Assembly (NCBI GenBank): GCA_004015825.1
Contig: SAYS01000009.1
Location: 62,001 to 126,000 of the forward strand
Direction of reading: 5' to 3'
Length of the DNA: 64,000 nt
Origin: Halovenus amylolytica
GTDB lineage: Archaea > Halobacteriota > Halobacteria > Halobacteriales > Haloarculaceae
Below, piece by piece: positions 51,321-60,750 of this stretch (position 1 is the first letter of the stretch; each line of letters opens with the position of its first letter). Made by a program: the position numbers and the translations under genes. Below the pieces are notes generated by a model. That model searched no databases. It worked only from the letters and a program-made list of their open reading frames with translations, and had not been told where the DNA came from.

Positions 51321-51374
51321 GCTATTGCCCCGGGTGTGTCTTGCGATTTGTCACCCCGGCTGAACGGTCCAGCA

Positions 51375-52340
51375 ATGAGTAACTCTAACACTCGCACACG
51401 GACGACAGAGAAAGAACAGACAGAAGAGCAGACTGACGAGACGCTCGATTGCCCCGAGTGTGGTGGCAACGTCGTCGTCGACGACGAACACGGCGAGACA
51501 GTCTGTACGGACTGCGGCCTCGTCATCGAGGAGGATTCCGTCGACCGCGGACCGGAGTGGCGTGCCTTCGACGCCAAGGAAAAAGACGAGAAATCCCGCG
51601 TCGGTGCCCCGACGACAAACATGATGCACGACAAGGGGCTGTCGACGAACATCGACTGGCGTGACAAGGACGCCTACGGCAACGCCCTCTCGGGCAAACA
51701 GCGAAAGAAGATGCAGCGCCTGCGGAAGTGGAACGAGCGGTTCCGTACCCGGGACTCCAAGGAACGAAATCTCAAGCAGGCACTCGGCGAGATCGACCGG
51801 ATGGCCTCCGCGCTCGGCCTCCCGGAAAACGTCCGCGAGACGGCGAGTGTCATCTACCGGCGTGCTCTCGACGAGAACCTCCTGCCCGGCCGCTCCATCG
51901 AGGGTGTCTCGACGGCCTCGGTGTACGCTGCTGCGCGACAGGCTGGTGTTCCGCGCTCCCTCGACGAGATCACGGAGGTCTCCCGTGTCGAAAAAAGCGA
52001 GATCGCACGAACCTACCGCTACGTGGTCCGGGAACTCGGACTGGAGGTCCAGCCGGCGGATCCCGAGAGCTACGTTCCGCGGTTTGCCTCCTCGCTGGAA
52101 CTCTCCGAAGAGGCCGAACGCCGCGCACGCGAACTACTCCAGAACGCGAAAGAGCAGGGCGTCCACTCCGGAAAATCGCCGGTCGGACTGGCTGCGGCAG
52201 CCGTCTACGCTGCGGCACTGCTGACCAACGAGAAGACGACGCAGGCGGCAGTCAGCGAGGTCGCGGATATCTCCGAAGTGACGATCCGCAACCGGTACCA
52301 CGAACTGCTCGAAGCCGAACAGGACATTCCGGTCGCCTGA
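51375..52340 (+). CDS. tfb: Transcription initiation factor TFB
   Basis: A 321-residue TFIIB homologue. The N-terminal zinc ribbon has C26, C29, C44 and C47 (CPECGGNVVVDDEHGETVCTDCGLV), and the B-reader is DRGPEWRAFDAKE. Two cyclin folds follow (about 120-215 and 215-315). It places RNA polymerase at promoters with TBP. Haloarchaea have several TFB genes for different gene sets; which one this is cannot be told from sequence alone. The start at 51375 was chosen for the family N-terminus. Confidence 0.95.
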   Translation: MSNSNTRTRTTEKEQTEEQTDETLDCPECGGNVVVDDEHGETVCTDCGLVIEEDSVDRGPEWRAFDAKEKDEKSRVGAPTTNMMHDKGLSTNIDWRDKDAYGNALSGKQRKKMQRLRKWNERFRTRDSKERNLKQALGEIDRMASALGLPENVRETASVIYRRALDENLLPGRSIEGVSTASVYAAARQAGVPRSLDEITEVSRVEKSEIARTYRYVVRELGLEVQPADPESYVPRFASSLELSEEAERRARELLQNAKEQGVHSGKSPVGLAAAAVYAAALLTNEKTTQAAVSEVADISEVTIRNRYHELLEAEQDIPVA

Positions 52341-52409
52341 TCGGAATCCAAAATCACTGTTGATAACTGAGCCAGTACGTTTAATCCGAAGTGGCGTGGC
52401 ACTTCGAGT

Positions 52410-53306
52410 ATGAATCAGCAGCCCGACGGGGGAGCACGACGAGCTATTTCTGACGGCGGATTTGCGGACCAGGATATCGGGCAGGCGATCGACGAACTGC
52501 TGGATGCATCCGAGAACGTCTCGCAAAGCTCCGAACAGATCAGCAATCTGGCACAGAAGCAATCAGATACCATGCAGGAGGTCTCGAGTGAGGTCGCGAA
52601 TCTGAGTGCGACTGTCGAGGAGGTGGCCTCCAGCGCCAACCAGGTCAAGACCGTCAGCAACGACGCCCGGGAACTCGCCGATCGGGGGCGGGGGATCGCA
52701 GACGACGCCATCGAGGCGATGGTTTCGGTCGACGAAGCGAACTCGGCTGTCTCCGACGATGTGACACAACTGCGTGAACGCGTCGACGAGATCGACGAGA
52801 TCGTCGAGGTGATCAACGATATCGCCGACCAGACCAACATGCTTGCGCTGAACGCCTCGATCGAGGCCGCCCGTGCCGGTGAGGCCGGCGAGGGGTTCGC
52901 CGTCGTCGCCGACGAGGTCAAAAGCCTCGCCGAGGAGTCACAGCAAAACGCGACTGAGATCGAGACCCTCGTCGCGAACATCAAACAGGATATGGAGGAG
53001 ACCGTCGACAGCCTCGACGAATCCAGCGAGGAGATCGAAAACGGGATGGCACAGGTCGACGACGCCGTCGACATCCTCCAGCGCATCGACGAGTCCGTCA
53101 GCGAGGCTGCCCAGGGGGCCGAAGAGGTCGCTGCGGCCACGGACGATCAGGCGGCGAGTACGGAAGAGGTCGCCAGCATGATCGACGCGACCGCCGAGAA
53201 CGCGACCGAGGTCGCAGAGGAGATCGAACGGATCGTCGCCGCGAACAGAGAGCAGACGGCCAAGATCGAACAGCTCCGTTCGGTCATCGAGCAGTCAGAT
53301 CGATAA
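52410..53306 (+). CDS. Soluble methyl-accepting chemotaxis-type protein without sensor domain
   Basis: A 298-residue protein that is nearly all coiled coil. The receptor tip is clear ([48 protein letters not shown], about residues 128-177), which binds CheA and CheW. There is no membrane helix and no PAS, Cache or globin domain; only 30 residues precede the first coil. It may work with another sensor as a cytoplasmic transducer. TATA-like TACGTTTAATCC lies about 30 bp before the ATG. Confidence 0.87.
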   Translation: MNQQPDGGARRAISDGGFADQDIGQAIDELLDASENVSQSSEQISNLAQKQSDTMQEVSSEVANLSATVEEVASSANQVKTVSNDARELADRGRGIADDAIEAMVSVDEANSAVSDDVTQLRERVDEIDEIVEVINDIADQTNMLALNASIEAARAGEAGEGFAVVADEVKSLAEESQQNATEIETLVANIKQDMEETVDSLDESSEEIENGMAQVDDAVDILQRIDESVSEAAQGAEEVAAATDDQAASTEEVASMIDATAENATEVAEEIERIVAANREQTAKIEQLRSVIEQSDR

Positions 53307-53344
53307 CCACCAGCTATTTTTGTGGCTGGCTGAGTACGGACTCT

Positions 53345-54025
53345 ATGGATTTCCAGCAGTTCGTCCTCGCAGCGAGTACGGCCACGCTGGGCGAAGAGCC
53401 CGCTGCTCGCGAGAACGCGGATGCGCTCGAATTTCGTCTCGATCTGACGGCCGGTGGTCTCGAATCGCTGCGCTCCTACGACGGCAGCCTCCCGCTGATC
53501 GTCACGAACAGAGTCGAGTGGGAAGGCGGTCAGGCACCCGACGACCCGGACCGTATCGAGCAACTCCAGGCGGCCGTCGAGTTACCCGGTGTCGAGGCCG
53601 TCGATGTCGAACTCGAAGCGATCGATGCCTGTCGTCCGGTCGTCGAGACGGCACGGGAAGAGGACGTCTCAGTCATCGTCTCGTCGCACGATTTCGAGGG
53701 AACGCCGGCCAGATCCGAACTCGAATCGACGCTCGAACGCGCCTGTGAACACGGCGATGTCGGCAAGCTTGCCGTGACCGCACAGTCGCCGGACGACGTT
53801 CTAGATCTGCTGTCGGTGACACGCTCGTGCACAGTCGACGGGTCGACTGTGGCGACGATGGCGATGGGGGAGGCGGGCCGTCACTCGCGGGCCGTCGCGC
53901 CGCTGTATGGTTCCCGGATCGGCTACGCGCCGGTCGATCCCGCGAGAGCGACCGCTCCGGGGCAGTACGCCCTCGAAGAACTCCGGTCGCTGATCACACA
54001 ACTCCAGCCGAACACAACGGTCTAG
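53345..54025 (+). CDS. aroD: 3-Dehydroquinate dehydratase, type I
   Basis: A 226-residue class I enzyme of the shikimate pathway. The Schiff-base lysine is K141 (VGKLAVTAQSPDD) and the general base H115 (VSSHDFEGTP), both with correct spacing. The opening FVLAASTA and the EFRLDLTAGG substrate strand fit too, as do the MGEAGRHSR and APVDPARATAPGQ ends. Full length. It follows the receptor gene by 38 bp, without a functional link. Confidence 0.93.
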   Translation: MDFQQFVLAASTATLGEEPAARENADALEFRLDLTAGGLESLRSYDGSLPLIVTNRVEWEGGQAPDDPDRIEQLQAAVELPGVEAVDVELEAIDACRPVVETAREEDVSVIVSSHDFEGTPARSELESTLERACEHGDVGKLAVTAQSPDDVLDLLSVTRSCTVDGSTVATMAMGEAGRHSRAVAPLYGSRIGYAPVDPARATAPGQYALEELRSLITQLQPNTTV

Positions 54026-54077
54026 GCTGTCCACACCAGAAAAGTTACATACCGTTCGTCGTCTCATTCCGTGTATA

Positions 54078-54509
54078 GTGGCACAATCGAATACGTCGCG
54101 CGAGTTCTCACGGAAACGGCCCTGGCTCGCGGTGTTGCTCACCGTGATCGTTCCGGGGCTCGGTCACTTTTATCTCCGCCTGTGGGGGCGTGCAGTGCTG
54201 TGGCTCGCTCTCTCGATACTCACTTCCTTTGCCTTCGTCCCGTCCGGAGCCGTTCCGGAGTCGCTTTCCGTCAGCGCGATCCTGGAGGCAAGCCAGTCGC
54301 TTTCGACGCAGGGCACTGTCGTCCTCTTTGGAATCTCTCTGTTCTGTGTCGTCGACGTCATTCTGATGACACGCCACATCAACAACTACGTCACGCGGAC
54401 CGAGACAGAGGGCGTCAAGCACTGCCCGAACTGCGGGAAAGAACTCGACCAGGATATCGACTTCTGTCACTGGTGTACGACGGAACTCGACGACGAGCAA
54501 TCTGATTAG
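54078..54509 (+). CDS. DUF7575-like membrane protein with zinc ribbon
   Basis: A 143-residue protein with two membrane helices (about 14-36 and 39-60), a third near residues 80-98, and a C-terminal zinc ribbon (CPNCGKELDQDIDFCHWC, cysteines about 116, 119, 130, 133). The first helices resemble the TM2-type pair (GLGHFYLRLWGRAVLW). Function unknown. It starts with GTG at 54078. Its end overlaps dnaG, on the opposite strand, by 4 bp. Confidence 0.72.
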   Translation: MAQSNTSREFSRKRPWLAVLLTVIVPGLGHFYLRLWGRAVLWLALSILTSFAFVPSGAVPESLSVSAILEASQSLSTQGTVVLFGISLFCVVDVILMTRHINNYVTRTETEGVKHCPNCGKELDQDIDFCHWCTTELDDEQSD

Positions 54510-55786
54510 GAGAGTTCGATCTCACTCGCTTTGTGGAGTCGGACGTTTGCTGGCTGTTTGACTGATTCACCAGTCTCCGTCGCGATAATCTGTTCGACAC
54601 CGCGCTGGGCGGCGATATCGAGCAGTTTCTGACCGACCGTCGCGTCGATGACGATTGCGTGTGGCACCTCGTCGGCGTCTGCAATAGCATCGAAACAATC
54701 CTCGGCCGCTATTTCTTCGAGGACGGCAAACGACTGATCGAGCAGTCTGGCGGTTTCTGTCTCACCGTCGATTACGGCCCGGATGTGATCGCCCAGTGTT
54801 TCCGGTCCCGACTCCGCCGAGCCGGCTGTCTCGTCAGTGGCTGTCCTGTCGCTGTCCCCGTTCGTCGCCTCGTCTACAGCCGGGCCACTGTCGGTCTCGT
54901 CGTCGACCGAGTCCAGCGAGTCGGCTGTCAGTGGTTCGACGGTGCCGCCGTCAGTCGGTGCGAACGCTTCCCGTGGTGTGCTGGTCTCGCTTATCTGATC
55001 GTACGGGAGTTTCTTCCGGAGTGCCGAGATGACTGCCGCACGGTCGAGATCCTCGACGGACTGGCCACTCGGGGCAAAGGCCACGTAATCGATCTCACCG
55101 ACCTGTGCGAGTTCGCGTAGAATGAGATCGCCGCCACGGTCACCGTCCAGCAGGACGGTCGTCGTCCGTTCCGCGGTCAGCCCGGCGATTTCGTCGGGAA
55201 TATCCGTCCCCTCGACGGCGACCGCGTTTTTGATCCCGTAGGAAAGCAGTGTCCGGACGTCGGCCCGTCCCTCGACGATGACGATCGCGTCACTGTCGGC
55301 GACTCGTGGGCCGGCCGGGAATCCCCGGTACTCGGTAATATCTGACTCCTGGGAGCGCTGGCGTACTTCGTCGATGAGTCGATCGCTGGTCAGCGTCTCC
55401 TCGTCGAACTCGGCGAGCAGTTCCGTGGCCCGGTCGACGATCTCCCGCCGTTTCGCGGCGCGGGCATCTTCGATTTTCGAGACCGTACAGTTCGCGCGAC
55501 ACGGTCCCACCCGCTCGATGGTCTCCAGCCCGGCCGCGAGGACTGCCGTTTCGACACGGTCGAGTCCACTAGCTATCTTGATCGTTCCGAACGACCGACC
55601 GCCTTCAGAGTCGATATCGACATCGATACGTCCGACTTTCGAGGCCTCCTGGAGATCCCGGAGATCCATCCCCTCACCGAGGAGCCCCTCGGTCTGTCCG
55701 AAGATGGCACCGACGACGTCGCTTCGCTCGACGACCCCGCTCGTGCGCACATCCGCGTGAATGATATATTTTGCCGAATATTGCAT
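54506..55786 (-). CDS. dnaG: Archaeal DnaG primase-like protein
   Basis: A 426-residue DnaG of the archaeal kind. The TOPRIM domain (about 165-250) has E172 in IVIVEGRADVRTLLSYG and the DGDRGGD run (214-220) that binds metal. The N-terminal part (MQYSAKYIIHADVRTSGVVERSDVVGAIFGQTEGLLGEG) is the archaeal DnaG domain, which ties the protein to the RNA exosome as well as to priming. An acidic, disordered stretch separates the C-terminal domain. It lacks the zinc-binding domain of bacterial DnaG, as expected. Confidence 0.95.
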   Translation of the reverse strand: MQYSAKYIIHADVRTSGVVERSDVVGAIFGQTEGLLGEGMDLRDLQEASKVGRIDVDIDSEGGRSFGTIKIASGLDRVETAVLAAGLETIERVGPCRANCTVSKIEDARAAKRREIVDRATELLAEFDEETLTSDRLIDEVRQRSQESDITEYRGFPAGPRVADSDAIVIVEGRADVRTLLSYGIKNAVAVEGTDIPDEIAGLTAERTTTVLLDGDRGGDLILRELAQVGEIDYVAFAPSGQSVEDLDRAAVISALRKKLPYDQISETSTPREAFAPTDGGTVEPLTADSLDSVDDETDSGPAVDEATNGDSDRTATDETAGSAESGPETLGDHIRAVIDGETETARLLDQSFAVLEEIAAEDCFDAIADADEVPHAIVIDATVGQKLLDIAAQRGVEQIIATETGESVKQPANVRLHKASEIELS

Positions 55787-55890
55787 AGCTCACCTGGTCC
55801 AGTTTCGTGGACGCCGGGTTGTTGTCATCAGACCGTACGGTAGGAACGTGCAAATAGCTGGCGGGAACGACTGGAAAAACTGGGCCGGAC

Positions 55891-56394
55891 TCACCCGATC
55901 TGCCGGAGTCGGCTGACGCCGTCGATCTCGTCGATGACTGCAGCGACGGCGTCGGGAACACACTCCCGCCATCCCTCTCCCTCGATGATCCCGTCTCTGA
56001 TCTCTGAGCCTTTGAGGTCCTCTCTGTTGAACATCTCCGTCTGTCGCACCTCGATTTCGGCCTCCTCGAACAGCCGGACGACGAGTGGATTGTTGGAGTA
56101 GGCCACGTCGAACCGTGGCGCCATACTCTGGATGTGGCTGACCCAGACGGAGTTTCGGTTCAGGTCTTCGATCGGAACGACGTAATCCGTAATCTCGTAC
56201 GGTTCCAGCGTCTTGCGGATCATCATCAGCCGCTCGCCGGCTGTAAACGGATTTTTCACGGTGTGGGAGGCGTCAGCACTCCCGATACCGATGACGAGTT
56301 CGTCGACGTCAGCAGAGATCCGTTCGACGACCTGCAGATGCCCGTTGTGAAACGGCTGAAAACGGCCGATCAGACAGCCCCGGATCGGTGTCAT
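55891..56394 (-). CDS. Nicotinamide-nucleotide adenylyltransferase
   Basis: A 167-residue archaeal NMNAT, which makes NAD from NMN and ATP. The nucleotidyltransferase motif GRFQPFHNGHLQVV (10-23) contains both histidines, and the second motif SEIRDGIIEGEGW (about 129) is the ISSTxxR-like region. It has the size of archaeal NadM. It lies upstream of dnaG by 104 bp on the same strand and is divergent from lonB. Confidence 0.93.
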   Translation of the reverse strand: MTPIRGCLIGRFQPFHNGHLQVVERISADVDELVIGIGSADASHTVKNPFTAGERLMMIRKTLEPYEITDYVVPIEDLNRNSVWVSHIQSMAPRFDVAYSNNPLVVRLFEEAEIEVRQTEMFNREDLKGSEIRDGIIEGEGWRECVPDAVAAVIDEIDGVSRLRQIG

Positions 56395-56559
56395 TGGCGG
56401 AAATTTGGTACCAGTATATATTAAAGGCGGGTTTTTCGAGCTTTCGCTCGCGATCCGTCAGACGTCTCGCTGTCCGGTGGTTTTCTCGCAGGTCAGTTCC
56501 TGAAAGGGGAGAAAGTATATCAGTCGACAGCCCTTCCGATCCTATGTAGCAACGTTTGT

Positions 56560-58728
56560 ATGAGCAAGGATACAGAAGTCCCGGATACCGACCGGGAAAT
56601 GGAAGCCGACGAGACCGTCGAGGCGTCTGACGAGTCTCAAGACGACCCGGACGGGAACATCCAGGAGTCGGCTGATCGACCAGACAGCCGGATCGACGCT
56701 GGAGCGGACGTTCCGGTTCCCGAAACACCCGGTGACGAGTCACAGCCGGCCAGCGAGCGGGAGGAAGACGGCAACCCGCTCGAAGATGCACTGGGTAGCG
56801 ACGTCGACGACGACATGGAGATCGACGAGGAAATCGAAGAAGATGACCTACTCGGCGGTCTGCAGGTAGATTCGTCTGCGGATATCGAGGTACCTGATCG
56901 GCTCGTCGATCAGGTGATCGGGCAGGACCACGCCCGTGATATCGTTCTGAAGGCCGCGAAGCAGCGCCGGCACGTCATGATGATCGGCTCGCCCGGGACA
57001 GGGAAGTCGATGCTCGCGAAGGCGATGAGCCAGCTGCTCCCGAAAGAGGAGCTGCAGGATGTGCTGGTCTATCACAACCCGGACGACGGCAACGAGCCGA
57101 AAGTCCGGACCGTCCCAGCCGGCAAGGGCGAACAGATCGTCGAGGCCCACAAGGAAGAGGCTCGCAAGCGCAACCAGATGCGCACCTTCATCATGTGGAT
57201 CATCATCGCCCTCGTGCTGGGGTATGCGCTGATTATCGTCCAGCGGATCCTGATGGGGATTCTCGCAGCCGGTATCATCTATCTCGCCTTCCGATACATT
57301 TCACGCGGCAGCGACTCGATGGTGCCGAATCTGCTGGTCAACACGGCGAACCAGCAGACCGCACCGTTCGAGGACGCGACCGGCGCACACGCCGGTGCAC
57401 TGCTCGGTGACGTCCGGCACGATCCGTTCCAGTCCGGTGGGATGGAGACGCCGAGTCACGACCGTGTCGAGGCTGGCGCGATCCACAAGGCCAACAAAGG
57501 CGTGCTGTACGTCGACGAGATCAACACCCTCGACATCAGGTCACAGCAGAAGCTGATGACCGCGATCCAGGAAGGTGAGTTCTCGATCACCGGCCAGAGT
57601 GAGCGCTCCTCGGGTGCGATGGTCCAGACCGAACCGGTGCCCTGTGATTTCATCATGGTGGCCTCGGGGAACATGGACGCGATGGAGAACATGCATCCCG
57701 CCCTGCGCTCGCGGATCAAAGGCTACGGGTACGAGGTGTACATGGAGGACACCATCGACGACACGGCCGAGATGCGCCGGAAGTACGCCCGGTTCGTGGC
57801 CCAGGAAGTCGAGAAAGACGGCCGCCTGCCACACTTCACGCGGGACGCGATGGAGGAGATCATCCTCGAAGCCCAGCGCCGTGCGGGTCGGAAAGACCAC
57901 CTCACGCTGGAACTGCGGAACCTCGGTGGTCTGGTCCGCGTCGCAGGCGACATCGCCCGCGCCGCAGACAAGGACTTCACCGAACGTGACGATGTCCTGC
58001 AGGCGAAAGGTCGCTCGCGCTCGATCGAACAACAGCTCGCAGACGAGTACATCGAGCGACGGAAAGACTACGAACTCACGGTCGCCGAAGGCGGTGCTGT
58101 CGGCCGAGTCAACGGCCTCGCAGTCATGGGCCAGGACTCCGGGATCGTCCTGCCGGTGATGGCCGAGATCGCGCCATCGCAGGGGCCCGGTCAGGTGATC
58201 GCCACCGGCCAGCTCAAGGAGATGGCCGAGGAGTCGGTTCAGAACGTCTCCGCGATCATCAAGAAGTTCAGCGATCAGGATATCTCCGAGAAGGATATCC
58301 ACATCCAGTTCGTCCAGGCCGGAGAGGGCGGCGTCGACGGTGACTCCGCGTCGATCACCGTCGCGACGGCCGTGATCAGCTCGCTGGAAGATATCCCGGT
58401 CGATCAGGGTGTCGCGATGACCGGCTCGCTGTCGGTTCGCGGTGACGTGTTGCCGATCGGTGGCGTTACCCACAAAATCGAAGCAGCCGCGAAATCCGGT
58501 ATCGACAAAATCATCATCCCGAAGTCGAACGAACAGGATGTCATGATCGAGCCGGAGTACAGAGAACAGGTCGAGATCATCCCGGTCTCCCATATCTCGG
58601 AAGTACTCGACGTGGCGCTGACCGGCGAGCCAGAGAAGGACTCGCTCGTCGACCGGCTCAAATCGATCACCGGTCGCGCACTCGAACGCGAGGTCGGTCC
58701 CGGCAGTGGGAGCCCGAGTCCACAGTAA
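56560..58728 (+). CDS. lon: Membrane-bound ATP-dependent protease LonB
   Basis: A 722-residue archaeal LonB. A long acidic, disordered N-terminus (about 100 residues) precedes the AAA+ domain with Walker [10 protein letters not shown] (143-151). Two membrane helices (about 210-228 and 231-247) lie between Walker A and Walker B, the mark of LonB. The protease domain holds the dyad S596 (GDSASIT) and K639 ([11 protein letters not shown]). It degrades proteins and, in haloarchaea, controls lipid enzymes such as phytoene synthase. The CPBP protease gene begins 7 bp after its stop. Confidence 0.95.
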   Translation: MSKDTEVPDTDREMEADETVEASDESQDDPDGNIQESADRPDSRIDAGADVPVPETPGDESQPASEREEDGNPLEDALGSDVDDDMEIDEEIEEDDLLGGLQVDSSADIEVPDRLVDQVIGQDHARDIVLKAAKQRRHVMMIGSPGTGKSMLAKAMSQLLPKEELQDVLVYHNPDDGNEPKVRTVPAGKGEQIVEAHKEEARKRNQMRTFIMWIIIALVLGYALIIVQRILMGILAAGIIYLAFRYISRGSDSMVPNLLVNTANQQTAPFEDATGAHAGALLGDVRHDPFQSGGMETPSHDRVEAGAIHKANKGVLYVDEINTLDIRSQQKLMTAIQEGEFSITGQSERSSGAMVQTEPVPCDFIMVASGNMDAMENMHPALRSRIKGYGYEVYMEDTIDDTAEMRRKYARFVAQEVEKDGRLPHFTRDAMEEIILEAQRRAGRKDHLTLELRNLGGLVRVAGDIARAADKDFTERDDVLQAKGRSRSIEQQLADEYIERRKDYELTVAEGGAVGRVNGLAVMGQDSGIVLPVMAEIAPSQGPGQVIATGQLKEMAEESVQNVSAIIKKFSDQDISEKDIHIQFVQAGEGGVDGDSASITVATAVISSLEDIPVDQGVAMTGSLSVRGDVLPIGGVTHKIEAAAKSGIDKIIIPKSNEQDVMIEPEYREQVEIIPVSHISEVLDVALTGEPEKDSLVDRLKSITGRALEREVGPGSGSPSPQ

Positions 58729-58734
58729 CTACCT

Positions 58735-59643
58735 GTGGCCGAGTGGGCTCTTTTTACGACCGTCGCGGGCGTTCTTACTGTTCTGTTGCTCGTACTGGCG
58801 AGACAGTCCCAGCAACTGCTCGATAGCCAGTCGACGACGGCCGAGTCGGGTACTCTCACAGAGAGAGATCAGACCACCCAGACCGTAGATCCAGTCGGCG
58901 AGCAGTTCGACGACGGACCGCCAGAGAGTGCGTTCGGCGAGCAGGCAGCCGGCGTCGAGAGTGACTCCAGCCAGGGGCCAGACGAAGAGAGTATGTACGG
59001 CGATGGTACGCAGGGGCCGAAGATCGAGCTCACGTCCACTGCGTTGTTCGCAAACGTCGCTGCGACGCAGGGACTGGTCATCGCGGTTCTCGTCGCTGCG
59101 GCGTGGTATTTCGAGATTCCTGCCAGCGGTTTCGGTGTTACAGGCGACCCGGCGAGCACCGGGTTGCAGGCACTCCTGTTCGGAGCCGTGTTCGGAACCG
59201 TCCTCTGGGTTGGCAACGAACTCTCGACGACAGTCGCCGACGCTGTCGGTGCATCCTACGACGAGGCGCTTCGAGAGACGATGGCGCCGGAGTCGACTGG
59301 TGGCTGGTTCGTCCTGTTCGGACTCGTCTTGCCGATTATCGCTATCGCCGAGGAGTTACTCTTTCGTGGTGCGCTGATCGGCGTTCCTGCGGCTGGGTTC
59401 GATCTCTCGCCGTGGCTGCTCGCAGTCGCCGCCTCGCTCGCCTTCGCGCTGGGCCACGGCGCCCAGGGCCGTGTCGGCATCGTCGTGACGGGTGTGCTCG
59501 GGTTCGTTCTTGCAGCAGGGTATATTGTCTCCGGAAGCCTTCTTGTCGTGATCGTCGCCCACTATCTGATCAACGGGCTGGAATTTTTCGTCCACGAGTA
59601 TCTGGGTGTCGAGCTATTCTCCACGATACACGTCCACCGGTAG
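58735..59643 (+). CDS. CPBP-family intramembrane metalloprotease
   Basis: A 302-residue membrane protein with an N-terminal anchor helix (about 5-22), an acidic cytoplasmic linker (about 28-95) and about five further helices. The family's metal-binding motifs are intact: EExxxR as E206, E207, R211 (AEELLFRG), H241 (FALGHGAQG), and H276 with N280 (HYLING). The start is GTG, 7 bp after lonB, so the two proteases are probably cotranscribed. The substrate is not known. Confidence 0.82.
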   Translation: MAEWALFTTVAGVLTVLLLVLARQSQQLLDSQSTTAESGTLTERDQTTQTVDPVGEQFDDGPPESAFGEQAAGVESDSSQGPDEESMYGDGTQGPKIELTSTALFANVAATQGLVIAVLVAAAWYFEIPASGFGVTGDPASTGLQALLFGAVFGTVLWVGNELSTTVADAVGASYDEALRETMAPESTGGWFVLFGLVLPIIAIAEELLFRGALIGVPAAGFDLSPWLLAVAASLAFALGHGAQGRVGIVVTGVLGFVLAAGYIVSGSLLVVIVAHYLINGLEFFVHEYLGVELFSTIHVHR

Positions 59644-59685
59644 CTCCCAGTTTAATGTACGAGGCACACCCAGAGTCCGATACAG

Positions 59686-60114
59686 ATGGTCGAGTACAGA
59701 CAGTTTCTTTCGGGGATCGTCCACGAACCAACGCAGACCGAGGGCCGCGGCTTCGATCTGACCGTCGCCGAGGTGTACGAGATAACCGAGCCCGGCCGCG
59801 TAGATTTCGGCGGTGGTGAACTCGAAGCTGCCGAGATCGAGCCGCACGATAGCGAGAAACGACACGATGAGGACGACTACGAGTGGTGGCACCTCGACGA
59901 GGGCCAGTATCTCGTCGAATACAACGAAGAAATCACCGCCGATGATCTGACTTTCGTCCTGCAGACGCGCGACGAACTGCTTGCCCGGGGTGTTTTCCAC
60001 CCGACGCTGCACGTGACGGAACTGCCTCAGGTCCCACTCTCTGTCGGCGGTGCTGGGCTGGCGATCAAGGAGAACGCTCGCGTCTCGACACTGGTGGGTG
60101 CCGACCCCCTCTAG
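59686..60114 (+). CDS. dCTP deaminase/dUTPase-superfamily-like protein
   Basis: A 142-residue protein that seems to have the dUTPase-type beta fold: DEGQYLVEYNEEITADDLTFVLQTRDELLARGVFHPTLHVTELP and the tail GGAGLAIKENARVSTLVG. The catalytic ARSS-like box is only loosely matched (TRDELLARG), so enzymatic activity is not certain. It sits 43 bp after the CPBP gene. Confidence 0.55.
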   Translation: MVEYRQFLSGIVHEPTQTEGRGFDLTVAEVYEITEPGRVDFGGGELEAAEIEPHDSEKRHDEDDYEWWHLDEGQYLVEYNEEITADDLTFVLQTRDELLARGVFHPTLHVTELPQVPLSVGGAGLAIKENARVSTLVGADPL

Positions 60115-60156
60115 ATATCACTGTGTACTTCAGGGCTGCTGTCGTAGCTCCAAGTA

Positions 60157-60597
60157 ATGTCCAACAGACATTCGCGCCGACGGTTTCTCGCAGCTGTTGG
60201 AGTGTCGGCAGTCAGCGCGCTCGCTGGCTGCAGTGACGACGATGATCGTCGTGGTCCAGGGATGGGGGATGACGACCGTCACCACAACGGACCGGGGGGA
60301 ACGGACAGTATCGACGACGGACGACACCACCACGACGACACTGTCGGCGATAGACGACTCGGGCCAGTTCCGGCGGTCTACGAGAACGCACGAGCCCTCG
60401 ACGGGACCGTCCGGGATCCGGACTCGCTTTCATCGAAACGCGGCGTCAACTACCAGTCGGTCCCCGAGGGTGGCAGGCAGTGTGCCGGCTGCGGGTACTA
60501 CATTCCCGACAAAGACGGCGACGGCCTCGGTGCCTGTGCGATCGTTGCCGGACGCATCGAACCCGACGGCTGGTGTGTGAGCTACGTCTCATACTGA
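60157..60597 (+). CDS. HiPIP-like Tat lipoprotein with His/Asp-rich linker
   Basis: A 146-residue protein. The signal is Tat-type (RHSRRRFLAAVGVSAVSALAGC, lipobox C25). A linker of Asp, His, Gly and Arg follows (26-67). The C-terminal domain has four cysteines, C109, C112, C127 and C140, at the spacing of high-potential iron-sulfur proteins, with CAGCGYYIPDKDGDGLGACAIVAG and DGWCVSY. It would carry electrons outside the membrane. The last tyrosine and the TGA stop codon lie in the end of MITE copy 3, so the true C-terminus may have been changed by the insertion. Confidence 0.82.
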   Translation: MSNRHSRRRFLAAVGVSAVSALAGCSDDDDRRGPGMGDDDRHHNGPGGTDSIDDGRHHHDDTVGDRRLGPVPAVYENARALDGTVRDPDSLSSKRGVNYQSVPEGGRQCAGCGYYIPDKDGDGLGACAIVAGRIEPDGWCVSYVSY

Positions 60598-60701
60598 TTG
60601 TTGCGGTTATTTTCGTGACCGAGTCACGGATATCGACGTGTCACGGCGTGTAACACAGAATTTGTGTCGCCAGAGGGGTACAGACTCGCAACAATCACTA
60701 T
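60591..60701. mobile_element. MITE-like element, copy 3 (111 bp)
   Basis: Left end ATACTGATTGTTGCG and right end CGCAACAATCACTAT are inverted repeats with one mismatch in 15. It shares GGTTATTTTCG next to the left end and ACTCGCAACAA at the right end with copy 2, and CACGGCGTG in the centre with copy 1. The first seven bases code for the last codons of the HiPIP-like gene, including its stop. Confidence 0.82.
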
Positions 60702-60750
60702 CACCCGACTGATGGTGAGTACTGCGGTGAGTTTCAGCACGCCAGTGAAA

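Noticed and set aside
57541..58593. 350-codon minus-strand ORF opposite lonB
   Set aside because: Shadow of the protease gene.
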